DNA from: JBFWWP01 sp050246115
GTDB lineage: Bacteria > Planctomycetota > UBA8108 > UBA1146 > JAJFFE01
Direction of reading: 5' to 3'
Assembly: GCA_050246115.1 (NCBI GenBank)
Contig: JBFWWP010000007.1
Coordinates: 104,548 to 168,547 of the forward strand
Length of the DNA stretch: 64,000 nt
Shown: positions 1-8,832 of the stretch, in pieces
How positions within the stretch are numbered: position 1 is the stretch's first letter
Layout: each line of letters begins with the position of its first letter
Notes under the pieces: model-generated
The model's database searches: none
What the model was told of the DNA's origin: nothing
Seen by the model: the letters and a program-made list of their open reading frames with translations, nothing else
Translations under genes and position numbers: made by a program

Positions 1-1
1 G

Positions 2-601
2 CTTCCAACAGTACCGGTCGTAGTCCGAGAGTCCGTCGTCGATCAGCTGCTCGAGCTCGCTCTCGTCGAGAACATCCAGCGCGAGGACCTGAATCCGGTC
101 GAACTCGCTCAGGCCTATCGGTCTCTCATCGAGCGCAATAGCCTGACCCAGAACGAACTCGCCGATCAACTTGGAAAGAAGCGATCGACCGTAGCCAATG
201 TTCTGCGCTTCCTCGAGCTCCCCGCGGCGATTCAAGATGCTCTCGTCGACGGCAGGATCTCGGCGGGACATGCCAAGGTCCTTTTGTCGGTTCCTACGGC
301 TGCGGATCAACTCGCCCACTTCCAGGCGACGCTCGACGGCGGACTCTCGGTCAGGGCACTCGAGGAGTTGCGGGATCGACCTCAGAACCCCGCTGCGACG
401 ACGGGAGCGACTCCTCCTCCGGCCTCTCGAGGATCACGGGTCAAGGCACCCCATGTCACGGATCAGGAGGACCAACTGAGCCGCGCGTTGGGCACCAAAG
501 TAGAGATCCGGGAGGGGAACGGCCGCGGCAAGATCGTAATCGAGTACTACTCTCTGGACGACTATGAGCGTATCAGCCGCCGACTCGTCGGTAGGCCCTG
601 A
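2..601 (+). CDS. parB: ParB chromosome-partitioning protein, C-terminal part (5' end outside window)
   Basis: The frame is open from the window edge to the TGA at 599-601. The translation contains ALVENIQREDLNPVELAQAY, the ParB/Spo0J box region, then a helix-turn-helix segment (LTQNELADQLGKKRSTVANVLRF cut here to its core NELADQLGKKRSTV) and a C-terminal dimerisation-type tail ending GKIVIEYYSLDDYERI. ParB binds parS sites, uses CTP as a clamp, and works with the ParA ATPase in origin segregation. The N-terminal CTP-binding part lies upstream of the window, so parA is probably just outside. The apparent TTG start at 284 is internal and should not be used. Confidence 0.93.
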   Translation, partial: LPTVPVVVRESVVDQLLELALVENIQREDLNPVELAQAYRSLIERNSLTQNELADQLGKKRSTVANVLRFLELPAAIQDALVDGRISAGHAKVLLSVPTAADQLAHFQATLDGGLSVRALEELRDRPQNPAATTGATPPPASRGSRVKAPHVTDQEDQLSRALGTKVEIREGNGRGKIVIEYYSLDDYERISRRLVGRP

Positions 602-820
602 GGCGACCATCGCCCGTTTCCAGCCCGAGACTCGACAGGGAGAGTGGGCCTCCCGACGACGCAGACCGGCGATGTCACCAGGCCCGGTCTGCGATGTTAG
701 ACTTCGAAGAAGGGGGACGCGCGCCGCAGGCCGCCGGACAGCCCCGGTCCCGGCCTCCGCGGGGCCCGCCAAAACCCCATTAATCATTACAATACATAGA
801 CTTACGACAGAGAATGACGC

Positions 821-1591
821 TTGAGCGAAACGCTGGTCTGGATCGCAGTTTGGAGCACATGCTCGGCCCTTTTGGGTCGACTCCGGGGCCACCTGCTCCA
901 CGGTGCCTTTGCCAAACTCGTGTTCCTGCCGGGGATTCTCGTCGACATCGTGTTGCAGTCCGTGGTCTGCGTTCTCACGGCCACCCCGATCCAGCGCGTG
1001 AGTCTCTTCGCTCAGAATCGCCCACCTCTCGAGTACGGGAAGTGCAAGCTGGGACCGCTCGGCCTCTGCATCTCCGTTACTCTAAAGGGTTTACTTCTCC
1101 TGACCGGGACCCTGTTCTTGGTTGGAGGTTCCGGCTTCTTGGAATCGGGCTTCGCCCTCCCGCTGATCGACGAAGCGACGCTCGAGTACGGCGAGATCCA
1201 ATGGGGATCGGTGAGCCGTTTCTGGAGTAGCGTGGCTACCCTACCCGACCTCCTCGCCCTGACGACCTGGAGCGGCGTTCTCGCGGTCTACACCGTGGCA
1301 GCGAGCCTGGTCGCCGGCGGCATACGTCGCAACGAATGGACCGCGTGGGCCGCGACTTGGGCGGCTCTGTTCGTCGTCGTCGCGGTGGGGCAGTGGCTCG
1401 GAGTGAAGTTCGGTTTCCTGAGTCGGGGTTGGTTCATTCAAGTCTTGTATGTACCGAAGCTCTGGGCCGCCTTCTCTCTGCTGGTCTTCCTCACGATCGT
1501 GTTGGTCGGCGCCTTCGCGCTCGTGCGCAGCACTGCGCTGGTCTACTCCCGAGTCACCGGCCCGTCCAAAGCCTCCGGCGAATCCCGGTAG
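821..1591 (+). CDS. Polytopic membrane protein of unknown function
   Basis: A 256-residue protein with several strongly hydrophobic segments, at roughly residues 27-55, 82-105, 148-170, 182-200 and 215-240, so it is an integral inner-membrane protein with about five or six helices. No catalytic motif is visible. It resembles the loose 'hypothetical membrane protein' class and I do not recognise a family. The start is a TTG (SETLVWIAVW...); no strong ribosome-binding site precedes it, so a different start is possible. It lies between parB and a TolC-like gene, separated by about 220 and 197 bases, so co-transcription is not evident. Confidence 0.7.
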   Translation: MSETLVWIAVWSTCSALLGRLRGHLLHGAFAKLVFLPGILVDIVLQSVVCVLTATPIQRVSLFAQNRPPLEYGKCKLGPLGLCISVTLKGLLLLTGTLFLVGGSGFLESGFALPLIDEATLEYGEIQWGSVSRFWSSVATLPDLLALTTWSGVLAVYTVAASLVAGGIRRNEWTAWAATWAALFVVVAVGQWLGVKFGFLSRGWFIQVLYVPKLWAAFSLLVFLTIVLVGAFALVRSTALVYSRVTGPSKASGESR

Positions 1592-1788
1592 CGCCACCAC
1601 CGTCGCTTGGCCTTGGTGTCACCACCCAGCGAAGATCACGCTGCACCGTGAGAATCCCTTCCCAGGCCCATGACGCGGCTTGCCTCGGTTCGAGCTTGAC
1701 CTATGATCCCGGCTCGAGTCCAGTCGGCCGGCATTCCCCGCTTCGGCTCGACCCCGCATCACCCGTACGTCCCTCTCGGAAGGAATCC

Positions 1789-3444
1789 ATGCGCCAGCTC
1801 TCGTGGAACAACCTCGGCCCGACGGGGATACTCTGCGGCTTCGTCCTGGTCTACGCGCTCTGCGATGGGGCTTTGTCGAGCGCCCAGGACGCGCCGCCGC
1901 CAACGACTTTGGACGCGAACTCGGACGTGGACAGCGACGCCGCGGTCACGGGCGCGGAAACCGACGATACACGTATCGAGATTCGACTCGCGATGGACGA
2001 GGCCATTGCCATCGCCATCGAGCGTAACCTCGACCTTCGGGTCGAGCACATACGCCGAGAGAACAGCGCGCGCGACGTCGTGATCGCACGCGCCTCCTTC
2101 GACCCACTGTTCACCACTCAGTACACGGTGGCCAAGTTCCGCCAACCCACCATCAGCTTCTTGTCGGGTGTCGGCTCCCTGTCCTCGGTGCGGGTGAACC
2201 CGTTCGAGTCCCAGACCGCAAGCCTTGGAATCTCGGGCCTGCTTCCTACCGGGCTCACGTACAACCTTACCGCTACCGATGAACGCAACGACAGCCCCGA
2301 CTCTTCGTTCGTCGCCTTCAACCCGAGCCACACGGCCACCCTCGAGGCGCGGCTCACTCAACCCCTGCTCAAGGGAAGCGGTTTCGCGTCGAACCTTGCC
2401 GACCTTCGCGTCGCCCACAACAACTACTCGATCTCACACCTACAGCTCGAGCGCATGCTCGAAACCACGGTCGCCAGCGTGCGCAACGCCTACTGGGACC
2501 TGGTCTTTGCCGACGAGGATCTGCGCGTCAAACGGGAAGCACTCCGCGAAGCCGAGCAACTCCTCGAAATCAACCGCCAACGGGTTCGTGTTGGCACCGC
2601 CACCGAGATCGACGTGTTCGATGCCGAAGCCAACATCGAGACTCAGCGCGGTGGGATCATCGACGCCGAGAATCTCCAGCGACGAACGCAGGACTCGTTG
2701 CTCGACCTGTTGAACTACTCCGAGTTGCTCGTCGAGCGAGGCCTCGCCGAGGCCGGCGAGCTGGCCCCGTACGAGCGCGTGCGTGTAGTCGCCGTAACGC
2801 CCTTGGCCTTTCACCCGTACGACGTCGACGTGAACGACGCGGTCGGTCTCGCGCTTGCGAATCGGCAGGATCTGCGGGAGTCGGAACTCGCCATCGACAA
2901 TGCCGAACTCGAGTTACTCCGACGCAGAAACCAGGCGCTCCCCGGGCTCAACCTCAGCGGCAGTTGGAGGCAGCAAGGTCTGGACGGGAACTTGGGAGCC
3001 GCCACGGACTCCGTGGGCCGAGGACGCTTCTACGACTGGGACATCGGAATCACCTTCGAGTACCCCATCGGCAACCGGCAAGAACGCTATCGCTTTGCCA
3101 AAGCAAAGGACGATGTGGCGACGAGTCGCTTGAACCTCTTGAAGCTCACGAACACCATCACGCTGGAGGTGACCCAGGCCGCCCGCGACATCCGCAGCAG
3201 CGTCCAGAAACTACAGAGCACGCGTGCCGCCGTCCGCCTGCGACGCGAGCAGCTCGAAGGAGAGAAAGAGCGCCTGCGGGTGGGAAGCTCAACTTCTTAT
3301 CAAGTGCTGCAGATCCAGAACGACCTGCTCGAAGCCCAGTCCCTCGAGCTGCAATCCCTCGTCGACTACGAGCGCGCCATCACGGCCTTCGAGACCGCGG
3401 TGGGGGTGATCCTCGGTTCTGTCGGCGTGACGATTCAGGACTGA
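1789..3444 (+). CDS. TolC-family outer membrane efflux protein
   Basis: A 551-residue protein with an N-terminal signal segment (hydrophobic around residues 8-30, ending near SSAQDA). It has two related outer-membrane-efflux-protein halves (approximately residues 70-290 and 325-545). Typical features are AIAIERNLDLRVEHIRREN, the alpha-barrel repeats with AYWDLVFADEDLRVKREAL, and the closing GSSTSYQVLQIQNDLLEAQ. TolC-type trimers form the outer-membrane exit channel for tripartite efflux pumps or type I secretion. No adaptor or inner-membrane pump gene is adjacent, so its partner must be elsewhere. ATG at 1789 is chosen because GGAAGGA lies just upstream and a signal peptide follows; the frame is open much further 5'. 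Confidence 0.9.
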   Translation: MRQLSWNNLGPTGILCGFVLVYALCDGALSSAQDAPPPTTLDANSDVDSDAAVTGAETDDTRIEIRLAMDEAIAIAIERNLDLRVEHIRRENSARDVVIARASFDPLFTTQYTVAKFRQPTISFLSGVGSLSSVRVNPFESQTASLGISGLLPTGLTYNLTATDERNDSPDSSFVAFNPSHTATLEARLTQPLLKGSGFASNLADLRVAHNNYSISHLQLERMLETTVASVRNAYWDLVFADEDLRVKREALREAEQLLEINRQRVRVGTATEIDVFDAEANIETQRGGIIDAENLQRRTQDSLLDLLNYSELLVERGLAEAGELAPYERVRVVAVTPLAFHPYDVDVNDAVGLALANRQDLRESELAIDNAELELLRRRNQALPGLNLSGSWRQQGLDGNLGAATDSVGRGRFYDWDIGITFEYPIGNRQERYRFAKAKDDVATSRLNLLKLTNTITLEVTQAARDIRSSVQKLQSTRAAVRLRREQLEGEKERLRVGSSTSYQVLQIQNDLLEAQSLELQSLVDYERAITAFETAVGVILGSVGVTIQD

Positions 3445-3476
3445 GAACCCGGAGCCACCCGCGCCACCAGCACGCT

Positions 3477-4913
3477 TCAGCGGGAGTTCGAACGGGCGCG
3501 CAACGCGCGTTCGACGAGGTTCTCGCGGAACCAGCGTTGCGTCTTGCGCTCGTTCGCGTTGCGCCCGCGCCCATCGTTCTCGACCCAGGCGACGAAGTCG
3601 CGGTGGAAGGCCTCGAGCAGGCCGCGCTCGTCCGGCGTCTCACCGCGCCGGAAGTGCGAGTACGACTCCGCGAGATTCTCGTCGGCCCGGAAGATCGCCT
3701 CTCCCATGACTCCGGTGAGCGCATGCAGGTTGGACTCGAGGGGAAACAGCGGCGTGAGAATCTCTCGCGTTTCCGGCGAGAACAGCGGGTGGCCTACCCC
3801 GGGAAGCAACAACACGCGCATGTCCGGATACCAACGTTTGTCGATGGCATGCTCGATCCGGGGACAGAGCGCACAGATCTTCCCGAGTTTGCCGTTGATG
3901 ACTTCGGCACTCACGCGAGGCATGTGCTCCAGGACGAACGGGGGCAGACAGAACGTGGGGGTGCGCGACACCGTCCGCAGCAGCCGTTGCACGCTGGCAA
4001 CCGCTTTGACGGCGGCCTCTCGGCACTCCTCGGCATCCACGCTCGACTCCGCTGGTCCCAGGGGGGTGGCGCGGGAGGCGCTCAGCTCGCGGGTTTGACT
4101 CTCGGCGGTCAGCACGTCGATTCGTAGCTTGAGCAACTCGGCCTGCAGAGTTTCGAATCGCTTCCGGTGCCGGTAAACCGGAATCCCTTGGAGCACCGTG
4201 TGGGTGAGGCGGCGTGCGCGAGCAACCGCCTTCATCTGCGCCCGTCGGCTTCGTGGATCTCGCGAACCGCCCTCGCGATTGAGGCAGGTGATCCGCGCGA
4301 GGTGGGGCAGGAGTTGATCCAAGGCTTGCACCGCCCCCGGCACCGTGTCCGAGACTACCTTCGCCAGTAGCTCCGCGCGTTCGATCAGAAGCCGTTCGAT
4401 TTGCGACCGCGTCGCCCGCAACTGACGATCGCAATTGGCCCAAGCAACGTCTTCCTCGACCCGCTCCGTGAGACGGAGTAGGCCGCGATAGCGCTCCAAG
4501 AAGTAGACGGACAGGGGAACCAGTTGCACGCCCGCGCTGGTCGGTTCGAACAGGGTGGCGAGCGCTTGGCTGAGCCCGGCCGAACCCGGGAGTTCGCGCA
4601 CGAGCCGCGGATCGAGCAGGCCGGCGTCGAGCCACAGGCGCTCGCGCGTCGAGAGCGTCCAACGCCCCACCTGTTCGAACGGCAGTCCCGCGTCGGCGAT
4701 CGACCGACTCGCCGCCCACTCGGTCAAGACCGTCCAGGCCTCCTCTTGGAGCCGATCTCGCAAGTAGAGGTCCGCGCGGCTCTCTGCCAGCCGCAGTGCC
4801 GTCGTGTGGAGTCGCTCCTCGGCGACGGCCAAGGAAGCGGAGTCCGCGGTGCTCGGCAGATCAGCGACCAGGGACAGCTGCCGGACCTCGAAGTTTTGGT
4901 CGTTGTTTGACAT
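3477..4913 (-). CDS. Conserved-looking protein of unknown function, 478 residues
   Basis: I do not recognise a family. The protein is largely alpha-helical and charged, with no signal peptide or clear membrane helix. A Cys/His-containing region near the C-terminal third (GKLGKICALCPRIEHAID, then RWYPDMRVLLLPGVGHPLFSP) suggests a folded domain that may bind metal. An earlier Cys occurs in ARITCLNREG. The ATG at 4913 (MSNNDQNFEV) is preferred to the upstream in-frame start because the residues before it look non-coding. The gene converges on the TolC-like gene, leaving 32 bases between stops. The frame is long and free of stops with strong third-position GC, so it is very probably real. Confidence 0.65.
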   Translation of the reverse strand: MSNNDQNFEVRQLSLVADLPSTADSASLAVAEERLHTTALRLAESRADLYLRDRLQEEAWTVLTEWAASRSIADAGLPFEQVGRWTLSTRERLWLDAGLLDPRLVRELPGSAGLSQALATLFEPTSAGVQLVPLSVYFLERYRGLLRLTERVEEDVAWANCDRQLRATRSQIERLLIERAELLAKVVSDTVPGAVQALDQLLPHLARITCLNREGGSRDPRSRRAQMKAVARARRLTHTVLQGIPVYRHRKRFETLQAELLKLRIDVLTAESQTRELSASRATPLGPAESSVDAEECREAAVKAVASVQRLLRTVSRTPTFCLPPFVLEHMPRVSAEVINGKLGKICALCPRIEHAIDKRWYPDMRVLLLPGVGHPLFSPETREILTPLFPLESNLHALTGVMGEAIFRADENLAESYSHFRRGETPDERGLLEAFHRDFVAWVENDGRGRNANERKTQRWFRENLVERALRARSNSR

Positions 4914-5231
4914 CCAGTGTGTTTGCGTGGGTTCAGGGACTTCGAGGCGAGACGTCGGTCGCACGAGTTCGTCGCCGAAGTTTCGGCCGGTTGGGCACAC
5001 CCTCCGCGATCGCCTCGGTGGACCCGGAGGGTCGCGAGAGTCGGCGGCTGAGGGCCGGAGTCGGGAAGTCCGTTACCGTTCCTCATCGAGGATAGGATGC
5101 GGGCGGCGCCCCGCCCACCCGAGGGCTCGCCGGGTCGCCAACCCCGACCGCTCACCTTATACTTGAGCGGCCGGCTCACGCCGCGACGGAGGAGAGGGTA
5201 CGCCCCAGCGAGGAATGGTGTGTTCTTGCCC

Positions 5232-5825
5232 ATGCGGCATTCGATTCCGCGGGTCGCGATCCGCGTTGCCATCGCCGTCGTCGCGCTGATGCCTACCGAG
5301 AGCCCCGCTTCGACGGTGCTCCCACTCAGTCACGACCAGATCCTGGCCCGAGCTGCGACCGTGTTCCACGGTGTGTGTACTCACCGCCACTCGTACCGCG
5401 ACAACCATGGTCTGACTGTGACCCGATATCGGTTCCAGGTGCTGGACACGCTCAAAGGCGAACCCGTCGCGGAGCGAGTCTGCGTCCAGCCCGGGGGCGT
5501 CATCGGGGATATCGCGACCGTGGTGCCGGGGCTTTCGCCGCACGCCACCGGTGACGAGGTGATCCTCTTCCTCGAGAACGACGATCCCACCCAGGGGTAC
5601 ACCCTACCGGTGTGTCTCGACCGCGGCGTGTATCGTGTGATCCTCGATGCCACAGGCACGAAACTCGTCCGCGGGGTTTCGTCGGAGCTTCATACGGCCC
5701 ACCCCAGCGGGTCCGAACCGGCTGCGACCGAGCCTGTTGCCGTCTTCCCCGAAGCTCGACTCTCCGACTTCAAGAGCACGGTTCGCACCCGACTGCGCCA
5801 GCTCGAAGGTCAGGAGAAGCGCTGA
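5232..5825 (+). CDS. Secreted protein of unknown function paired with matrixin
   Basis: A 197-residue protein with a signal peptide (MRHSIPRVAIRVAIAVVALM then TESPASTV). The mature part contains VTRYRFQVLDTLKGEP and GDEVILFLENDDPTQGYTLP, a pattern I associate with small secreted proteins found beside matrixin-like proteases in GC-rich environmental bacteria; the biochemical function is unknown. Its TGA is only two bases before the ATG of the metalloprotease at 5828, so the two are almost certainly co-translated. The ATG at 5232 is chosen because it starts the signal peptide. Confidence 0.72.
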   Translation: MRHSIPRVAIRVAIAVVALMPTESPASTVLPLSHDQILARAATVFHGVCTHRHSYRDNHGLTVTRYRFQVLDTLKGEPVAERVCVQPGGVIGDIATVVPGLSPHATGDEVILFLENDDPTQGYTLPVCLDRGVYRVILDATGTKLVRGVSSELHTAHPSGSEPAATEPVAVFPEARLSDFKSTVRTRLRQLEGQEKR

Positions 5826-5827
5826 CC

Positions 5828-8059
5828 ATGACCGTTCGAACCTCATGGTGGATCGGCGCGTTGTCGCTGTTGGTCGTGCTCGCACTTCCTCGCCCCGGCA
5901 CGGCCACGTTCCCAATCTTCATCCAAGGAGTGACGGTTCGCTGGTCCGGGGACGACGTCCCGGTGAGCTACGTGATTCAGTCCAGCGGCTCGGACGACAT
6001 CGCCGACCACTCGGAAGATCTTGCCATCGAACTTGGCTTCGCCGCTTGGGAGAGCTCGAGTTCCAGCACGATCGCGTTCGCGGAAGACCTCACGGCCAAC
6101 GCCTCCCGCACCGACTTCGGCGCCAACGACATCCATCTCATCTGGTTCGACGAGACCAACGCCAGCGGATTCTTCCCGGGCGCCTCGAGCACGATCGCGA
6201 TCACCCCGGTGAGCTTCAGCCTCGCCACCGGCTTCATCGTGGATGCCGACATCGTCTTCAACGGCGACGACCACGACTTCTCGACCAACAAGTCACCCGG
6301 GACCTTCGACGTGCAGAGTATCGCCACCCATGAGATCGGCCACTTCCTCGGTCTCGACCACTCGGGTATCGGCGCCGCCACGATGTTCCCGTTTGCGGCT
6401 ACCGAGATCACGCTCCCGCGCGCCCTGACCCTCGACGACCACGCCGGGGCAGCGAATCTGTACCCAGCCGGCGCCACCACGGGGAGCGTCTCCGGTACCG
6501 TGCGCCGGTCGGGTGATTCGAGTGTCGTGATCGGTGCGCACGTGGTCGCCATCAACGACGACGGAGTCGTGGTTGCGTCGACCTATAGCGGATCCGACGG
6601 CACCTTCACCATCAGCCCGATCCCCGCAGATACATACCAAATCTACGCGGAGCCGATCGACCAACCCGTGACCGGCGCCAACCTCTCGTCCGACATTGGG
6701 GGCTCAGCTCAAACGAACTTCGCCACCACCTTTCTCGGTGGCAACGCGACACCAACGTCGGTGGCGGTAACTCCGGGGAGCTCGAACGCGGTCGGCACCC
6801 TGACCGTACCCGCAACCGGCCCCTTCAATCTCACCGCCGCCACCAGCCAACCGGTCGCGGCGCCGCGCGGCAACTTCGCCGCGATCACCATTTTCGGGAC
6901 CGGGCTCGACGGCGCCGACGAAACCGTCAGCGTCAGCGGCACGGGTGTCACGTTGTTCTGGAGCTCTTTCACGAACGGCGGCAACCCTCGGTACAGCCTG
7001 ATCCTGCAGATCCTGTCCACGGCCGAGCCTGGACCTCGCAACATCACCGTAAGCAATGCTGCGAACGAGATCGCCGTCTTGACCGGTGTGGTGCAAGTCG
7101 TCGAACCCTCCCCAACGATCAGCATGGTGACACCCAGCTTCGGCTCGTCCGGCGGAGGGACCGCGGTCACCATTACCGGGACGAACTTCGTTACCGGCAT
7201 GACCGTCTTCTTCGGTGACACGCTCGCTACCGCGGTCAGCGTCGACTCCGCGACCCAGATCACCTGCACATCGCCTAGTGGCGGCTCTGGAGCGGTTGAC
7301 GTGATCGTCCAAAACCCCGAAGGGAACATCGCAGTCGCGAGCGACGGTTACGAGTACGAGGGGCTGCCCACGGTCACATCGGTGTTCCCGGGCGCGGGCG
7401 ATGTCGCCGGAGGGACCACGATCACCATCACCGGTAGCGGATTCGAGGCCGGCGTCAGCGTCACGATCGGCGGTGCGCCCGCGACCGTAGGTTCGACTTC
7501 AGCGACGAGCATCTCGTGCGTTTCGCCTGCGGGAGTTCTGGGTGCCCAAACCTTGCGGGTCACGAATCCGCTCGGACTCTTCGATCAGTCGCGCACGTTC
7601 ACGTATGTGGCGATCGCGGATCCAACGATCAACGCCGTGGACCCGAGCACGGGAAGCACGAGCGGTGGAACCGAGATCACGGTGAGCGGCACCGGCTTCC
7701 AAAGCGGGCTAACGGTGCTCGTCGGCGGGGTCGCCGCGACGGCCGTGACTTTGGTTTCGGCGACCACGGCCACCGCCGTGACCCCGGCCCATGCCGCCGG
7801 AACGGTGAATGTGCAGGTCACGAACCCAGACACGACCGGGGCCACGGCTGCGGCGGCGTTCACCTTCGAAGCCCCCGCGGCCGGTGGTGGAGGCGGAGGG
7901 GGAGGTTGCGGATCGACGGTCGGGTTGCCGCCGGGATCGGACCCGTTCACCGGTGGTTCGTTCCCCTACCTCTTGCTCTCGCTCGCGGCGCTGGCCCACC
8001 ACTTCCTTCGCATCCGCGCGCGCAAGAACGAGCGCGACTTCTCGCCCGTCTCCGGCTAG
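5828..8059 (+). CDS. Secreted matrixin-family zinc metalloprotease with IPT/TIG repeats
   Basis: A 743-residue protein. A signal peptide covers about residues 1-26. The catalytic domain carries HEIGHFLGLDH with zinc ligands His168, His172 and His178 and catalytic Glu169, followed by a downstream Met-turn candidate (ATMFPFAATE). A carboxypeptidase-regulatory-like beta module (GSVSGTVRRSGDSSVVIGAH) follows near residue 220. At least three IPT/TIG immunoglobulin-like repeats follow (starting near PTISMVTPSFGSSGGG, PTVTSVFPGAGDVAGG and PTINAVDPSTGSTSGG). The C-terminus has eight glycines plus Cys, a hydrophobic helix and a basic tail (RIRARKNER), which looks like a cell-surface sorting signal. 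It is exported and probably anchored; the substrate is unknown. Confidence 0.88.
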   Translation: MTVRTSWWIGALSLLVVLALPRPGTATFPIFIQGVTVRWSGDDVPVSYVIQSSGSDDIADHSEDLAIELGFAAWESSSSSTIAFAEDLTANASRTDFGANDIHLIWFDETNASGFFPGASSTIAITPVSFSLATGFIVDADIVFNGDDHDFSTNKSPGTFDVQSIATHEIGHFLGLDHSGIGAATMFPFAATEITLPRALTLDDHAGAANLYPAGATTGSVSGTVRRSGDSSVVIGAHVVAINDDGVVVASTYSGSDGTFTISPIPADTYQIYAEPIDQPVTGANLSSDIGGSAQTNFATTFLGGNATPTSVAVTPGSSNAVGTLTVPATGPFNLTAATSQPVAAPRGNFAAITIFGTGLDGADETVSVSGTGVTLFWSSFTNGGNPRYSLILQILSTAEPGPRNITVSNAANEIAVLTGVVQVVEPSPTISMVTPSFGSSGGGTAVTITGTNFVTGMTVFFGDTLATAVSVDSATQITCTSPSGGSGAVDVIVQNPEGNIAVASDGYEYEGLPTVTSVFPGAGDVAGGTTITITGSGFEAGVSVTIGGAPATVGSTSATSISCVSPAGVLGAQTLRVTNPLGLFDQSRTFTYVAIADPTINAVDPSTGSTSGGTEITVSGTGFQSGLTVLVGGVAATAVTLVSATTATAVTPAHAAGTVNVQVTNPDTTGATAAAAFTFEAPAAGGGGGGGGCGSTVGLPPGSDPFTGGSFPYLLLSLAALAHHFLRIRARKNERDFSPVSG

Positions 8060-8154
8060 CCTGGAACGGGTCTCAGCCAATCGACGAGAAGAAGAACGAG
8101 AAGAAGAAGTAGGCGGCCCCGGCACCCGGGGCCTGGCGCGTGTCGAGGTGAACC

Positions 8155-8832
8155 TTGCGCGAACCTGCCCCAAGCCAGCAGGCGATCGACGGCCCCGTTA
8201 AGGCCAGCGAGTCGCCGCCACCAGAGTCCTACTGGGTACAGCGCGGCGCTCGCGTCATAGGCTGCGGGAGTTTCGCGGACGTGCTCGCGTGCCGCCAGCT
8301 CGAGACCTATCGCGCGATCTTCGAACTGCTCGGTCCAGCGGCTGATCGTGTGCTCGATCTCGGCTGCAACGTCGCAGTCTTGGGTCAGCTGCTTCGGCAT
8401 TGGGGCTTCACCGGGGCATACACCGGCCTCGACAGCAACCCTCACGCCGTCACCCGTGCACGCCACGACCTCCCGAACGGGAACTTCTGGGTTGCCAACG
8501 CGCGCTCACTGCCGCTCGCCAGCCACACCGTTGCGCGCGTCGTCATCAAGGATGTGCTCGAACACCTCGAGGACTTCCGGCCCGCGCTGCGCGAGGCGGC
8601 GCGTGTCGCACGCGACCTGCTCGTCGTCGGCTGCTACATCCCGTGGGGTGTCGGCCCAGCGGCGATCGTGCGTCACCGGCACGGCTTCTTCGAGAACCGC
8701 TACTGTCGGAGCGAGGTGCTCGACGATCTCGCAGCGTGCGGGTGGCGGTTGTGGAAGAGTCGCAAGACACGCGAGCAGGATGGACGGGAGAACGAAGTGT
8801 TGGCGTTCGTCCCGACCCAGTCGTGGCCATGA
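8155..8832 (+). CDS. Class I SAM-dependent methyltransferase
   Basis: A 225-residue protein with the Rossmann-fold SAM-binding motif VLDLGCNVAVLG (residues about 63-74), the acidic ribose-binding motif GLDSNPHAV and a UbiE-like VVIKDVLEHLEDF segment. The substrate cannot be predicted. The start is TTG at 8155, supported by GAGGTGA five bases upstream. Its TGA overlaps the ATG of the hydantoinase B gene by four bases (ATGA), so the two are translationally coupled; this does not by itself show a shared pathway. Confidence 0.85.
   Translation: MREPAPSQQAIDGPVKASESPPPESYWVQRGARVIGCGSFADVLACRQLETYRAIFELLGPAADRVLDLGCNVAVLGQLLRHWGFTGAYTGLDSNPHAVTRARHDLPNGNFWVANARSLPLASHTVARVVIKDVLEHLEDFRPALREAARVARDLLVVGCYIPWGVGPAAIVRHRHGFFENRYCRSEVLDDLAACGWRLWKSRKTREQDGRENEVLAFVPTQSWP

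Noticed and set aside
2964..4127. 387-residue plus-strand frame across the TolC/unknown junction
   Set aside because: It overlaps the supported ends of both genes and its composition is that of a shifted frame.
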